DNA of 64,000 nt from assembly GCF_018866245.1 (NCBI RefSeq), contig NZ_CP076458.1:806001-870000 (forward strand), in the 5' to 3' direction. The stretch comes from Novisyntrophococcus fermenticellae (lineage in GTDB: Bacteria > Bacillota > Clostridia > Lachnospirales > Lachnospiraceae). The position numbers were made by a program, and so were the translations under genes. Numbering within the stretch: position 1 is the first letter of the stretch; every line of letters starts with the position of its first letter. Shown here one piece after another: positions 55,218-63,159 of this stretch. Under the pieces are notes generated by a model that saw nothing but the letters and a program-made list of their open reading frames with translations, did not search any database and was not told the origin of the DNA.

Positions 55218-55973
55218 ATGTTTGAACTGCATGGAAAGAAGGCAATTGTAACAGGCGGTGGAAAAGGTCTCTGCCGAGCGATGGCACAGGCATTGCATGA
55301 TGCAGGTGCGGAAGTCGCTATTCTTGGCAGATCAGATAATGTATTTGAAGCTGCAGAGAAAATTGGAAGCACGGAGACACCTGCATACGCAGTGAAAGGA
55401 GATCTGGAGGACACAGACGGGCTGCGGAAGCTTTACGGGCAGTGCTTGGAAAAACTGGGAGGAAGAGTAGATATTCTCTTAAATGGCGCAGGAATACAGT
55501 TTCGTGCACCAGCCGTCACTTTCCCGGAAGAATGGTGGAGACGGATCATGGAAGTGAACCTGAATTCTCTTTTCTTCCTCTCCCAGATGGCGGGGGAGAC
55601 AATGCTGAAACAGGGGTATGGAAGGATTATAAATGTAGCTTCCATGTGTTCTTTCTTTGGGAGTACGTGGATTCCGGCCTACACTGCAAGCAAAGGGGCG
55701 GTAGCACAGCTGACCAAGGCATTATCGAATGAATGGGCAGGCCAGGGAATCACTGTGAATGCCATCGCTCCTGGTTATATGGCAACAAAACTTATCGACG
55801 ATATGAAAGAAAAGAACCCAAAGCAGTACGAAGAGATATCAGCAAGGATTCCAGCCGGAAGGTGGGGAACTCCTGAAGATCTGCAGGGAATAGCAGTATT
55901 TTTGGCATCAGATGCAGCTGCATATATTACAGGAGCAGTCATTCCGGTAGATGGAGGATATCTGGGCAAATAA
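55218..55973 (+). CDS. Short-chain dehydrogenase/reductase
   Basis: A 251-residue NAD(P)-dependent SDR. Cofactor loop TGGGKGLCRAMAQ, NGAGIQF, catalytic Ser in NVASMCSFF, Tyr-Lys in YTASKGAV, and the C-terminal IPVDGGYLGK. It resembles gluconate 5-dehydrogenase / 2-deoxygluconate dehydrogenase-like enzymes. As last gene of the glycerate kinase-Liv operon it may oxidise or reduce a hydroxy acid on the way to glycerate. Confidence 0.88.
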   Translation: MFELHGKKAIVTGGGKGLCRAMAQALHDAGAEVAILGRSDNVFEAAEKIGSTETPAYAVKGDLEDTDGLRKLYGQCLEKLGGRVDILLNGAGIQFRAPAVTFPEEWWRRIMEVNLNSLFFLSQMAGETMLKQGYGRIINVASMCSFFGSTWIPAYTASKGAVAQLTKALSNEWAGQGITVNAIAPGYMATKLIDDMKEKNPKQYEEISARIPAGRWGTPEDLQGIAVFLASDAAAYITGAVIPVDGGYLGK

Positions 55974-56346
55974 GATGACATGACATGTTATACATATGAA
56001 ACTGAATTCAAAGAGGCTGTCGCATTGGAGCGGTAGCCTCTTTGAAAGTGTTATACAAGGATTTTTCTTTTAGAAAGATATTTGTGGAAAAATAACAAAA
56101 CATCGCAGCCAGGATTGATGGCGCCGGTAAATTTCGGGTTTTTTATTATGTCGTGCTTCCGCAGATTCGACCAGTAACTATGCGGGCTTCAGGAACTTAT
56201 CAGCCATACATATGGGCTCCATCAGGTTGAAAAACACGTGGGCGGCATCTCTCTTTTATTTTCAAAAACTAAAAATAAGCAAAATAACTAAACTAATCAG
56301 CAATAAGTCGGTATACATATGTCCGAAAAAAAAGTAGGCTGAGAAT
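55974..56346. other. Intergenic stretch with a 9-bp hairpin and no gene
   Basis: AAAGAGGCT (56010-56018) pairs with AGCCTCTTT (56035-56043) shortly after the SDR stop; it lacks a T run but may still stop transcription. The remaining bases to 56346 hold only short broken frames on both strands and no family I recognise. Confidence 0.45.
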
Positions 56347-56383
56347 ATGATACCGCAAAATGCGGAGCAATCCGCAGTATCAT
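56347..56383 (+). promoter_or_regulatory. Nested hairpins in the leader of the GH112 gene
   Basis: ATGATAC pairs with GTATCAT, enclosing TGCGGA-GCAA-TCCGCA. The same TGCGG can instead pair with CCGCA just before it (56353-56365). These are alternative, mutually exclusive stems about 50-90 bases upstream of the start codon. They could be part of an operator or a leader RNA switch. Confidence 0.4.
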
Positions 56384-56434
56384 AGGGTCAAGAAGGCTGG
56401 CCCAACATCATGAAAAGCAAAGGAGGAGGTATAG

Positions 56435-58597
56435 ATGGAAGATAGGATGACAGGGAGGGTGACGATTCCTACAGACGCAGATGTCATCCCGGAGACATTG
56501 GAGCTTATGAAGCGCTGGGGCGCGGATGCGATTCGTGACTGTGATGGCACAGTCTATCCGGAAGAACTTAGGAATGCGGATGTGAAGGTGTATGCGACTT
56601 ATTATACGACGAGAAAGGACAATGCATGGGCAAGAGCAAATCCGGATGAGATCCAGCAGATGTACATTATGACACCATTCTATACGGCGATATCGGATAA
56701 ATTGAAGATTCACTTGATGAATCATCTGCATACGGATATGCTGGCAGTCAATGCCCATGATGATATCAGACGTTGGTGGGAAGTGATAGACAGAACGATG
56801 GGAGAGGTAGTTCCGGTCAGTGAGTGGGATTATGAGGCGGAGAGCGGAGATGTAGAGATACGCAATGCGAAAGAGTTTCATGATTATACCGTGAGCTTTC
56901 TGGCTTATATTATGTGGGATCCGGTTCACATGTATAATGCGGTGACAAATGACTGGAAGGACGTAGATAAGCAGATTACATTTGATGTGCGTCAGCCGAA
57001 AACGAAGGCATACACAATAGAACGTCTAAAAAAATATATAGAGGAAAATCCGCATATTGACGTGATCCGGTACACTACATTTTTCCATCAGTTCACACTG
57101 ATTTTTGATGAATTTGCGCGGGAAAAATATGTAGACTGGTATGGCTATTCCGCATCGGTAAGTCCGTATATTCTGGAACAATTTGAAAAGGAAGCAGGCT
57201 ATAAGTTCAGACCGGAATTTATTATCGATCAAGGCTACATGAACAATACTTATCGGATTCCGTCGAAGGAGTTCCTGGATTTCCAGGGATTTCAGAGAAG
57301 AAAGGTTGCAAAACTCGCAAAGCAGATGGTGGACATTACGCATGAATACGGTAAAGAGGCTATGATGTTTCTGGGAGATCACTGGATTGGAACGGAACCG
57401 TTCATGGATGAATTCAAGAGCATCGGATTGGATGCAGTAGTGGGAAGTGTGGGTAACGGCGCGACACTTCGATTAATCAGTGACATCAAGGGTGTTACAT
57501 ACACAGAGGGAAGATTTCTGCCGTATTTCTTTCCGGATACCTTCTTTGAAGGAGGAGATCCGACGAAGGAGGCAAAGGTAAACTGGATAACAGCGAGGAG
57601 AGCGATTCTTAGAAAACCGATTGACAGAATCGGATACGGCGGATATCTGAAATTGGCGGTGAAGTTCCCGGATTTCATTGATTATATAGAACGTGTGTGT
57701 GAAGAATTCCGGGTATTGTATAAGAATATTAAAGGGACAACACCGTACTGCGTAAAACATGTAGCGGTTCTTAACTGCTGGGGAAGGGCGCGTTCCTGGG
57801 GAAATCATATGGTACATCATGCAATTTATCAGAAACAGAATTATTCTTATGCAGGAGTGATTGAGGCTTTGAGCGGCGCGCCGTTTGATGTGAAGTTCAT
57901 AAGCTTTGAAGATATCCGCAGGAACCCGGAGATTCTGGCTGATATTGACGTAATTTTGAATGTCGGTGATGCGTATACAGCATATACCGGAGGCGAGAAC
58001 TGGAAAGATGATGTAATTATAACAGCAGTGAAAAGATTCATCTACCGGGGAGGTGGATTTATAGGAGTGGGCGAGCCTACTGCATTTCAGTGGGAAGGGC
58101 ATTTCTTCCAATTGGCAGGAGCTCTCGGCGTAGAAGAAGAAACCGGCTATACTTTGAACGTAGATAAATACAATTGGCAAGAGCATAAGCACTTTATAAC
58201 AGAAGACTGTGGAGAAGAAATTAATTTCGGTGAAGGAAAGAAGAATATTTTCGCATTTGACGGGACGACGGTTATCCGTCAGATTGACAAAGGAGTACAG
58301 CTGGCAGTCAACAATTTCGGTGAAGGAAGATGTGTGTATATCAGCGGACTTCCATACAGCTTTGAGAACAGCCGCCTCCTGTATCGTGCGATTCTCTGGT
58401 CAGCAGGTTCCGAGGACCAGATCAACCGCTGGTTCAGTACAAACTACAATGTAGAAGTCCATGCCTATGTTGAAAATGGAAAATATTGTGCAGTAAACAA
58501 TACATATGAACCACAGGAGACAGTCATTTATAAGGGTGACGGAACCAGCTTTCATGTAAAGATGGATGCCGGTGCACTTATTTGGTATGAAATTTAA
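56435..58597 (+). CDS. lnpA: GH112 phosphorylase (galacto-N-biose / lacto-N-biose phosphorylase type)
   Basis: A 720-residue enzyme of GH112, which uses phosphate to split beta-galactosides of N-acetylhexosamine (Gal-beta-1,3-GlcNAc/GalNAc) into galactose 1-phosphate and the free amino sugar; some members act on Gal-beta-1,4-rhamnose. Recognisable segments: TGRVTIPTDADVIPETLELM, GADAIRDCDGT, YIMTPFYTAISD, GYMNNTYRIPSKEFLDFQ, MMFLGDHWIGTEPF and VLNCWGRARSWGNHM. No signal peptide, so it is cytoplasmic. The start has AAAGGAGG upstream. Its 3' end overlaps the convergent AraC gene by 4 bases. Substrate choice within GH112 cannot be fixed by eye. Confidence 0.93.
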   Translation: MEDRMTGRVTIPTDADVIPETLELMKRWGADAIRDCDGTVYPEELRNADVKVYATYYTTRKDNAWARANPDEIQQMYIMTPFYTAISDKLKIHLMNHLHTDMLAVNAHDDIRRWWEVIDRTMGEVVPVSEWDYEAESGDVEIRNAKEFHDYTVSFLAYIMWDPVHMYNAVTNDWKDVDKQITFDVRQPKTKAYTIERLKKYIEENPHIDVIRYTTFFHQFTLIFDEFAREKYVDWYGYSASVSPYILEQFEKEAGYKFRPEFIIDQGYMNNTYRIPSKEFLDFQGFQRRKVAKLAKQMVDITHEYGKEAMMFLGDHWIGTEPFMDEFKSIGLDAVVGSVGNGATLRLISDIKGVTYTEGRFLPYFFPDTFFEGGDPTKEAKVNWITARRAILRKPIDRIGYGGYLKLAVKFPDFIDYIERVCEEFRVLYKNIKGTTPYCVKHVAVLNCWGRARSWGNHMVHHAIYQKQNYSYAGVIEALSGAPFDVKFISFEDIRRNPEILADIDVILNVGDAYTAYTGGENWKDDVIITAVKRFIYRGGGFIGVGEPTAFQWEGHFFQLAGALGVEEETGYTLNVDKYNWQEHKHFITEDCGEEINFGEGKKNIFAFDGTTVIRQIDKGVQLAVNNFGEGRCVYISGLPYSFENSRLLYRAILWSAGSEDQINRWFSTNYNVEVHAYVENGKYCAVNNTYEPQETVIYKGDGTSFHVKMDAGALIWYEI

Positions 58598-59448
58598 AGA
58601 GGTTTTTTTGCATGCTGCTTCCGGTAGGCACCCGGGGATATGTGAACCTCTTTGCGAAATACCTGCGAGAAGTAGGACTGCGAAGAAAACCCAACCTGCT
58701 GTGCAATCTTGGATATGGGAAAATCGCTGGATTCAAGCAATGATTTGGCTTCGCTGATCCGGCGGTTAATCAGGTAACTGATTGGCGAGACTCCTTTGTA
58801 TTTTTTGAAGGCATGAACGAGGTAATACTTATTCATATGTGTTAGTTCACTGAGCGTATCAAGTGTGATGTCATCAGCAAAGTGCTCGTCCATATACTGC
58901 TCCATAAAGCGGCACTCCCGGGAGACTTTATCGATCGTGGCAAAGTTGGGGTTGGATTTGGTAATCCGTGCCACCAGGTAAATCAGAATTTCAAGAAGAT
59001 TCTGACATATCTCAATATAGTTCTGCTGTTTGTCGTGGACTTCCTGAATAATGGATTTCATAAAAAAAAGGAGTTCAGTTCGGTGATTCTTCAGACTGTG
59101 AATGCTGTAAGGTACAAAGGTATTGTCGGCAGAACCGAAGAAAAAGCCATCCAGTCCGAGGACAATATATTCAAGTGTTTCTTTTTCCTGATTGACTTCC
59201 GTATGCATGACATTAGGATTGATGATAACCAAATCATCTTGTTTGACAAAAAAGGTATCGGTTTCGGTTCGGAAAAGACCGGTTCCGTTTACAATATAGA
59301 AAAGTTCCATAAAGGGATGCGCATGCAGGATACTCTGCCAGTGTTTGTCAGAGCAGGAGTGACTGATATAGAGCAGATTAAGATCCGGCCGCTCGGTGGA
59401 TTGCACATCATTTTCACGGAACTCAAATTGATATCGCTGATAAGCCAT
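58594..59448 (-). CDS. AraC-family transcriptional regulator
   Basis: About 284 residues from the ATG at 59448 (AGAGG upstream; an ATG at 59472 would add 8 residues). The N-terminal cupin-type sensor has HAHPFMELFYIVNGTG and QDDLVIINPNVMHTE. The C-terminal double HTH has ITLDTLSELTHMNKYYLVHA and ISKIAQQVGFSSQSYFSQVF. It is divergent from the sugar ABC operon and convergent with GH112, so it probably activates this glycan locus in response to sugar. Confidence 0.92.
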   Translation of the reverse strand: MAYQRYQFEFRENDVQSTERPDLNLLYISHSCSDKHWQSILHAHPFMELFYIVNGTGLFRTETDTFFVKQDDLVIINPNVMHTEVNQEKETLEYIVLGLDGFFFGSADNTFVPYSIHSLKNHRTELLFFMKSIIQEVHDKQQNYIEICQNLLEILIYLVARITKSNPNFATIDKVSRECRFMEQYMDEHFADDITLDTLSELTHMNKYYLVHAFKKYKGVSPISYLINRRISEAKSLLESSDFPISKIAQQVGFSSQSYFSQVFRKEVHISPGAYRKQHAKKPL

Positions 59449-59472
59449 AAAACCTCTTTCCTGTAAAACCAT

Positions 59473-59679
59473 ATAAGGTCATTGTGTATTTTAAATAAAT
59501 TATCATCCTGATTATAAACGAATACATAAAATATGACAATAAAAAATGGAAAAAATAACAAATTCCTTAGTTGAAGAGCAATATCTATAAAAAAGTAAAC
59601 AAGATTAATATATGAATTGCATAAGAACTAAGCTAGAATATGAATTAACAAAGTCAAAACCAGATAGGAGGAATGAATT
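59473..59679 (+). promoter_or_regulatory. Divergent promoter region of AraC and ABC genes
   Basis: A rightward promoter candidate is TTGCAT (59617-59622), 16 bases, TATGAA (59639-59644), about 35 bases before the binding-protein start. The region is very AT-rich; no clear operator palindrome was seen. Confidence 0.4.
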
Positions 59680-61065
59680 TTGAAAAAGTTAAGAAAATTA
59701 GTAGCAGCAGGGCTGGTGACTACAGTTGCCGTAACGGGGCTGGCAGGATGCGGCGGAGGCAGCGCCGAAGGGGGCAAAGCAGAAGGGAGCTCTTCCAATA
59801 ATTCATCAGCGCAATCATCGGAAGCGTCATCGTCTGGAAAAACCTTGAAGGTGGCAGCACTGGAAAGTGCTTATGGTGCCGACATGTGGGATGGTATAGC
59901 CAAAGCGTTTGAAGAGGAGCATGAAGGCGTGAAGGTAGAACTCACGGTGGATAAAAAGCTTGAGGACAAGATCACTCCGGCAATGAAGAGCGGAGATTAC
60001 CCGGATGTTGTGCATCTGGCTACGGGACGTGATGCGGCGCTTACAGAGACTCTGACCAAGGAAAAAGGGCTGACATCTCTGGATGATGTGCTGGATATGA
60101 CGGTTCCCGGAGAAGATGTCAAAGTGAAGGATAAAATCCTTCCGGGATTTCTCGATACGCTGGGAACTATGCCGTATAACGATGGAAAAACCTATTATGC
60201 GCCGATGTTCTATAGTCCGTGTGGTCTGTTCTACAATGCAGGTCTTTTAAAAGAAAAAGGCTGGGAGGTTCCGAAATCCTGGGATGAGATGTGGGAACTT
60301 GGAGATAAGGCCAAGGCAGAAGGAATTTCACTGTTCACTTATCCGACAACGGGTTACTTTGATGCATTTACATATGCATTGCTTGAATCATCCGGAGGTG
60401 CAGACTTTTACAATGACTGCATGACTTATAAAGATGGGGTCTGGGAGAGTGATGATGCGACAGCGGTATTTGAGACGATCGGAAAACTTGCGGAATATGT
60501 TGAACCGACAACCGTTGGTAATGCAAATGACGAGGGATTTACCAAGAACCAGCAGCTGATTCTGGATAACAAAGCAATTTTCTGTCCCAATGGAACATGG
60601 CTTCCGGACGAAATGGCGGATGCGCCGAGGAAAGACGGATTTGAATGGGGCTTTACCGCAGTTCCGGCAGTAGCGAAGAGTGAAAAACCATCTTCCTTTA
60701 CGTTCTTTGAGCAGATGTGGATTCCGGCAGAGGCTGAAAATCAGGATCTTGCTAAAGAGTGGATTGCTTTTATGTATTCAGATAAGGCAGCAGAAATTTT
60801 TGCCGATTCCGGTGCAATACAGCCAATCAATGGTATTTCTGACAAGCTGGATGCCGACAAACAGTTATACTATCAGATCTATGATAATGACGCAGCTGTT
60901 GCAGTCATGGGCGGATTTGCAGCTACGGAACCTGTGGAGGGCGTATCTATGGCAGACAGCCTGTTTAAGGCCGTTGACAGTATTGTAAGCGGAGATAAGA
61001 CGGTAGCAGAATGGCAGAGTGATGTTGAAAAGACAAGTGATTTGTTAAGAGAGGCAATGAAATAA
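59680..61065 (+). CDS. Sugar ABC transporter substrate-binding lipoprotein (CUT1)
   Basis: A 461-residue SBP_bac_1 lipoprotein using a TTG start with AGGAGG upstream. Lipobox TGLAGCGG, a long Gly/Ser linker, then LKVAALESAYGADMWDGIAK. It resembles binding proteins that handle host-glycan disaccharides, and its locus includes GH112, so lacto-N-biose or galacto-N-biose is a reasonable ligand. Confidence 0.9.
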   Translation: MKKLRKLVAAGLVTTVAVTGLAGCGGGSAEGGKAEGSSSNNSSAQSSEASSSGKTLKVAALESAYGADMWDGIAKAFEEEHEGVKVELTVDKKLEDKITPAMKSGDYPDVVHLATGRDAALTETLTKEKGLTSLDDVLDMTVPGEDVKVKDKILPGFLDTLGTMPYNDGKTYYAPMFYSPCGLFYNAGLLKEKGWEVPKSWDEMWELGDKAKAEGISLFTYPTTGYFDAFTYALLESSGGADFYNDCMTYKDGVWESDDATAVFETIGKLAEYVEPTTVGNANDEGFTKNQQLILDNKAIFCPNGTWLPDEMADAPRKDGFEWGFTAVPAVAKSEKPSSFTFFEQMWIPAEAENQDLAKEWIAFMYSDKAAEIFADSGAIQPINGISDKLDADKQLYYQIYDNDAAVAVMGGFAATEPVEGVSMADSLFKAVDSIVSGDKTVAEWQSDVEKTSDLLREAMK

Positions 61066-61100
61066 ATCCCTTAAGATGGGTATAGTACAGCCGATAGAAC

Positions 61101-61130
61101 AGGCAGGGGTATATATGCCTCTGCCTTTAT
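61101..61130 (+). terminator. Intercistronic hairpin after the binding-protein gene
   Basis: AGGCAGGGG pairs with CCTCTGCCT (one G-U pair) followed by TTTAT. It is the third such element between a binding-protein gene and its permeases in this window. Confidence 0.6.
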
Positions 61131-61150
61131 AAAAAGAAGGAGAAAGATGT

Positions 61151-62044
61151 GTGAAAAATAGAAAAGGCAAAACCGGTTTTATTGCGGCATGTGTACTTCC
61201 GGCGGTCATTTTGTTTATTATTTTTATGCTCATTCCTACAATTAATGTTTTTAAGATGTCTTTGTACAAATGGGGCGGTTTTTCAAATACGAAAACCTTT
61301 GTCGGATTGAACAATTTTAAGATTTTGTTTCAGGACGCAAAGTTCTACCGCTCATTCCAGAATTCGATTCTGTTAATTGTATTGGTGACAATTGTAACGA
61401 TGGGACTTTCACTTTTGTTTGCGGCTATCCTCTCCAGAGAGAAGATCAAAGGACAAAACTTTTTCAGGATTGTATTCTATATTCCGAACATTCTGTCGGT
61501 TGTAGTTATTTCAGCAATCTTTTCTGCAATTTATGATCCGAATCAGGGTCTTATGAATAGTATTATTTCTATATTCAGAGAAGAGGGAAAGACACCGATT
61601 CTCTGGCTTGGAGATCAAAAGCTGGTTATCTATAGTCTGATGATTGCGATGGTATGGCAGGCAATCGGATATTATATGGTGATGTATATGGCAAGTATGT
61701 CGAGTGTGCCGGAAAGCCTGTATGAGTCGGCAGGACTGGAGGGAGCGGGAAGAGTCTATCAGTTCTTTCATATTACGCTCCCGTTAATCTGGAATAATAT
61801 CCGTACAACGCTGACATTCTTTATTATCAGTACGATCAACTTGAGTTTTCTCTTCGTAAAAGCGCTGACAGGGGGTAAACCGGACGGAGCAAGCGAGGTA
61901 TTCTTAAGTTACATGTACGGTCAGGCGTATACGAATTCATCATATGGATATGGTATGGCGATTGGCGTAATCGTATTCTTGTTCTCTTTTGGGCTTGCGG
62001 GACTAATAAATCTTGCAACGAAACGTGAAGTTCTGGAATTCTAG
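61151..62044 (+). CDS. Sugar ABC transporter permease (MalF-like)
   Basis: A 297-residue CUT1 permease using a GTG start with AAGGAG upstream. Helix 1 (GFIAACVLPAVILFIIFMLI), the SLYKWGGFSNT segment and the EAA loop SLYESAGLEGAGRVYQFFHI. It works with the next permease. Confidence 0.92.
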   Translation: MKNRKGKTGFIAACVLPAVILFIIFMLIPTINVFKMSLYKWGGFSNTKTFVGLNNFKILFQDAKFYRSFQNSILLIVLVTIVTMGLSLLFAAILSREKIKGQNFFRIVFYIPNILSVVVISAIFSAIYDPNQGLMNSIISIFREEGKTPILWLGDQKLVIYSLMIAMVWQAIGYYMVMYMASMSSVPESLYESAGLEGAGRVYQFFHITLPLIWNNIRTTLTFFIISTINLSFLFVKALTGGKPDGASEVFLSYMYGQAYTNSSYGYGMAIGVIVFLFSFGLAGLINLATKREVLEF

Positions 62045-62058
62045 GAGGGAGAGAGCGG

Positions 62059-62934
62059 ATGGGAAAGACAAAGATTAAAAACAGGTTATATAAAGCCTTT
62101 ATTTATCTGTTGCTGGTAATATTGGCAGTCATAATCCTTGTACCGGTAGGGTGGGTATTCCTTGCTTCAATTAAGGAGAATTCGGAATTCTATGGTAATC
62201 CATGGATGTTGCCGAAGGGTGTATACATACAGAACTTTATTGATGCATTTCAGGAAGCGAAAATGGGTGACTATCTTCTGAATTCAGTGCTTGTGACAGG
62301 GATGGCACTGCTGCTTCTGCTCATAATCGCTCTTCCGGCAGCTTATGTGCTTGCAAGATATAAGTTCAAAGGAAGCAAGCTTTGCAATATCATGTTCATG
62401 GGCGGACTGTTCATTAATGTCAATTATATTGTTGTTCCGATTTTCCTTATGTTTGTGAATGGAGACAAGTGGCTGAAAAATCTGATTGGCAGGGGGTTTT
62501 TCCTGAATAATATGTTTGTCGTGGCACTTGTGTATGCTGCTACGGCACTTCCTTTTACAATCTATCTGCTTTCGGGATTTTTTGCAACGATTCCGAAAGA
62601 TTACGAAGAAGCAGCTTTTGTAGATGGGTGTGGTTATTGGAAAACGATGCTGCGGGTTATGATGCCGATGGCACGTCCGAGTATTATCACAGTGATTCTG
62701 TTTAATTTCTTAAGTTTCTGGAATGAGTACATTATTGCAATGACTCTTCTGACAGGGGAAGAGCAGACATTACCGGTAGGTCTTATGCGGCTGATGCAGG
62801 CACAGCAGGCAGCGGCAAACTACGGACGTCTCTATGCGGGACTGGTAATTGTAATGCTTCCGGTGCTGATTCTGTATATCTGTGTACAGAAGAAGCTTAC
62901 AGAAGGAATGAGCCTTGGTGGGCTGAAGGGATAA
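62059..62934 (+). CDS. Sugar ABC transporter permease (MalG-like)
   Basis: A 291-residue partner permease: VPVGWVFLASIKENSEFYGN, the EAA loop DYEEAAFVDGCGYWKTMLRV and C-terminal KKLTEGMSLGGLKG. No ATPase is encoded nearby. Confidence 0.92.
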   Translation: MGKTKIKNRLYKAFIYLLLVILAVIILVPVGWVFLASIKENSEFYGNPWMLPKGVYIQNFIDAFQEAKMGDYLLNSVLVTGMALLLLLIIALPAAYVLARYKFKGSKLCNIMFMGGLFINVNYIVVPIFLMFVNGDKWLKNLIGRGFFLNNMFVVALVYAATALPFTIYLLSGFFATIPKDYEEAAFVDGCGYWKTMLRVMMPMARPSIITVILFNFLSFWNEYIIAMTLLTGEEQTLPVGLMRLMQAQQAAANYGRLYAGLVIVMLPVLILYICVQKKLTEGMSLGGLKG

Positions 62935-62946
62935 GAGGAGGACGAT

Positions 62947-63114
62947 ATGAAAAAATGGATGATGACAATCCTGGAACTGGCTTTCTTTATTGTATGTCTG
63001 GCTCTCATTATCGTTCACCGGAAAACGGTGGGGCCGGTACATCTTCTGTGGATGCTGGCAGGCATTTGCGGACTGATCGGATTGCTTTATGTTTACAATA
63101 GGGCGCACCGGTAG
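62947..63114 (+). CDS. 55-residue two-helix membrane protein (DUF6903-like)
   Basis: A tiny frame starting MKKWMMTILELAFF with two hydrophobic helices (about 7-22 and 31-49) joined by a short loop (HRKTVGPVHL) and a basic end (YNRAHR). GGAGG lies 7 bases before the ATG, and it is 12 bases after the permease stop. I associate short proteins of this pattern, DUF6903-like, with the end of clostridial sugar ABC operons. It may be an accessory subunit, but its role is unknown. Confidence 0.75.
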   Translation: MKKWMMTILELAFFIVCLALIIVHRKTVGPVHLLWMLAGICGLIGLLYVYNRAHR

Positions 63115-63159
63115 ATGGACAGGCATAGGAAAAGGTATTTTGATTTATGAGGAGAAGAT

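Noticed and set aside
57473..58192. Leftward open frame of 239 codons inside the GH112 gene
   Set aside because: Fully antisense to a well-supported enzyme; Cys/Ile/Arg-rich shadow translation.
58882..59466. Rightward open frame of 194 codons over the AraC gene
   Set aside because: Antisense to the regulator, whose cupin and double HTH motifs are clear.
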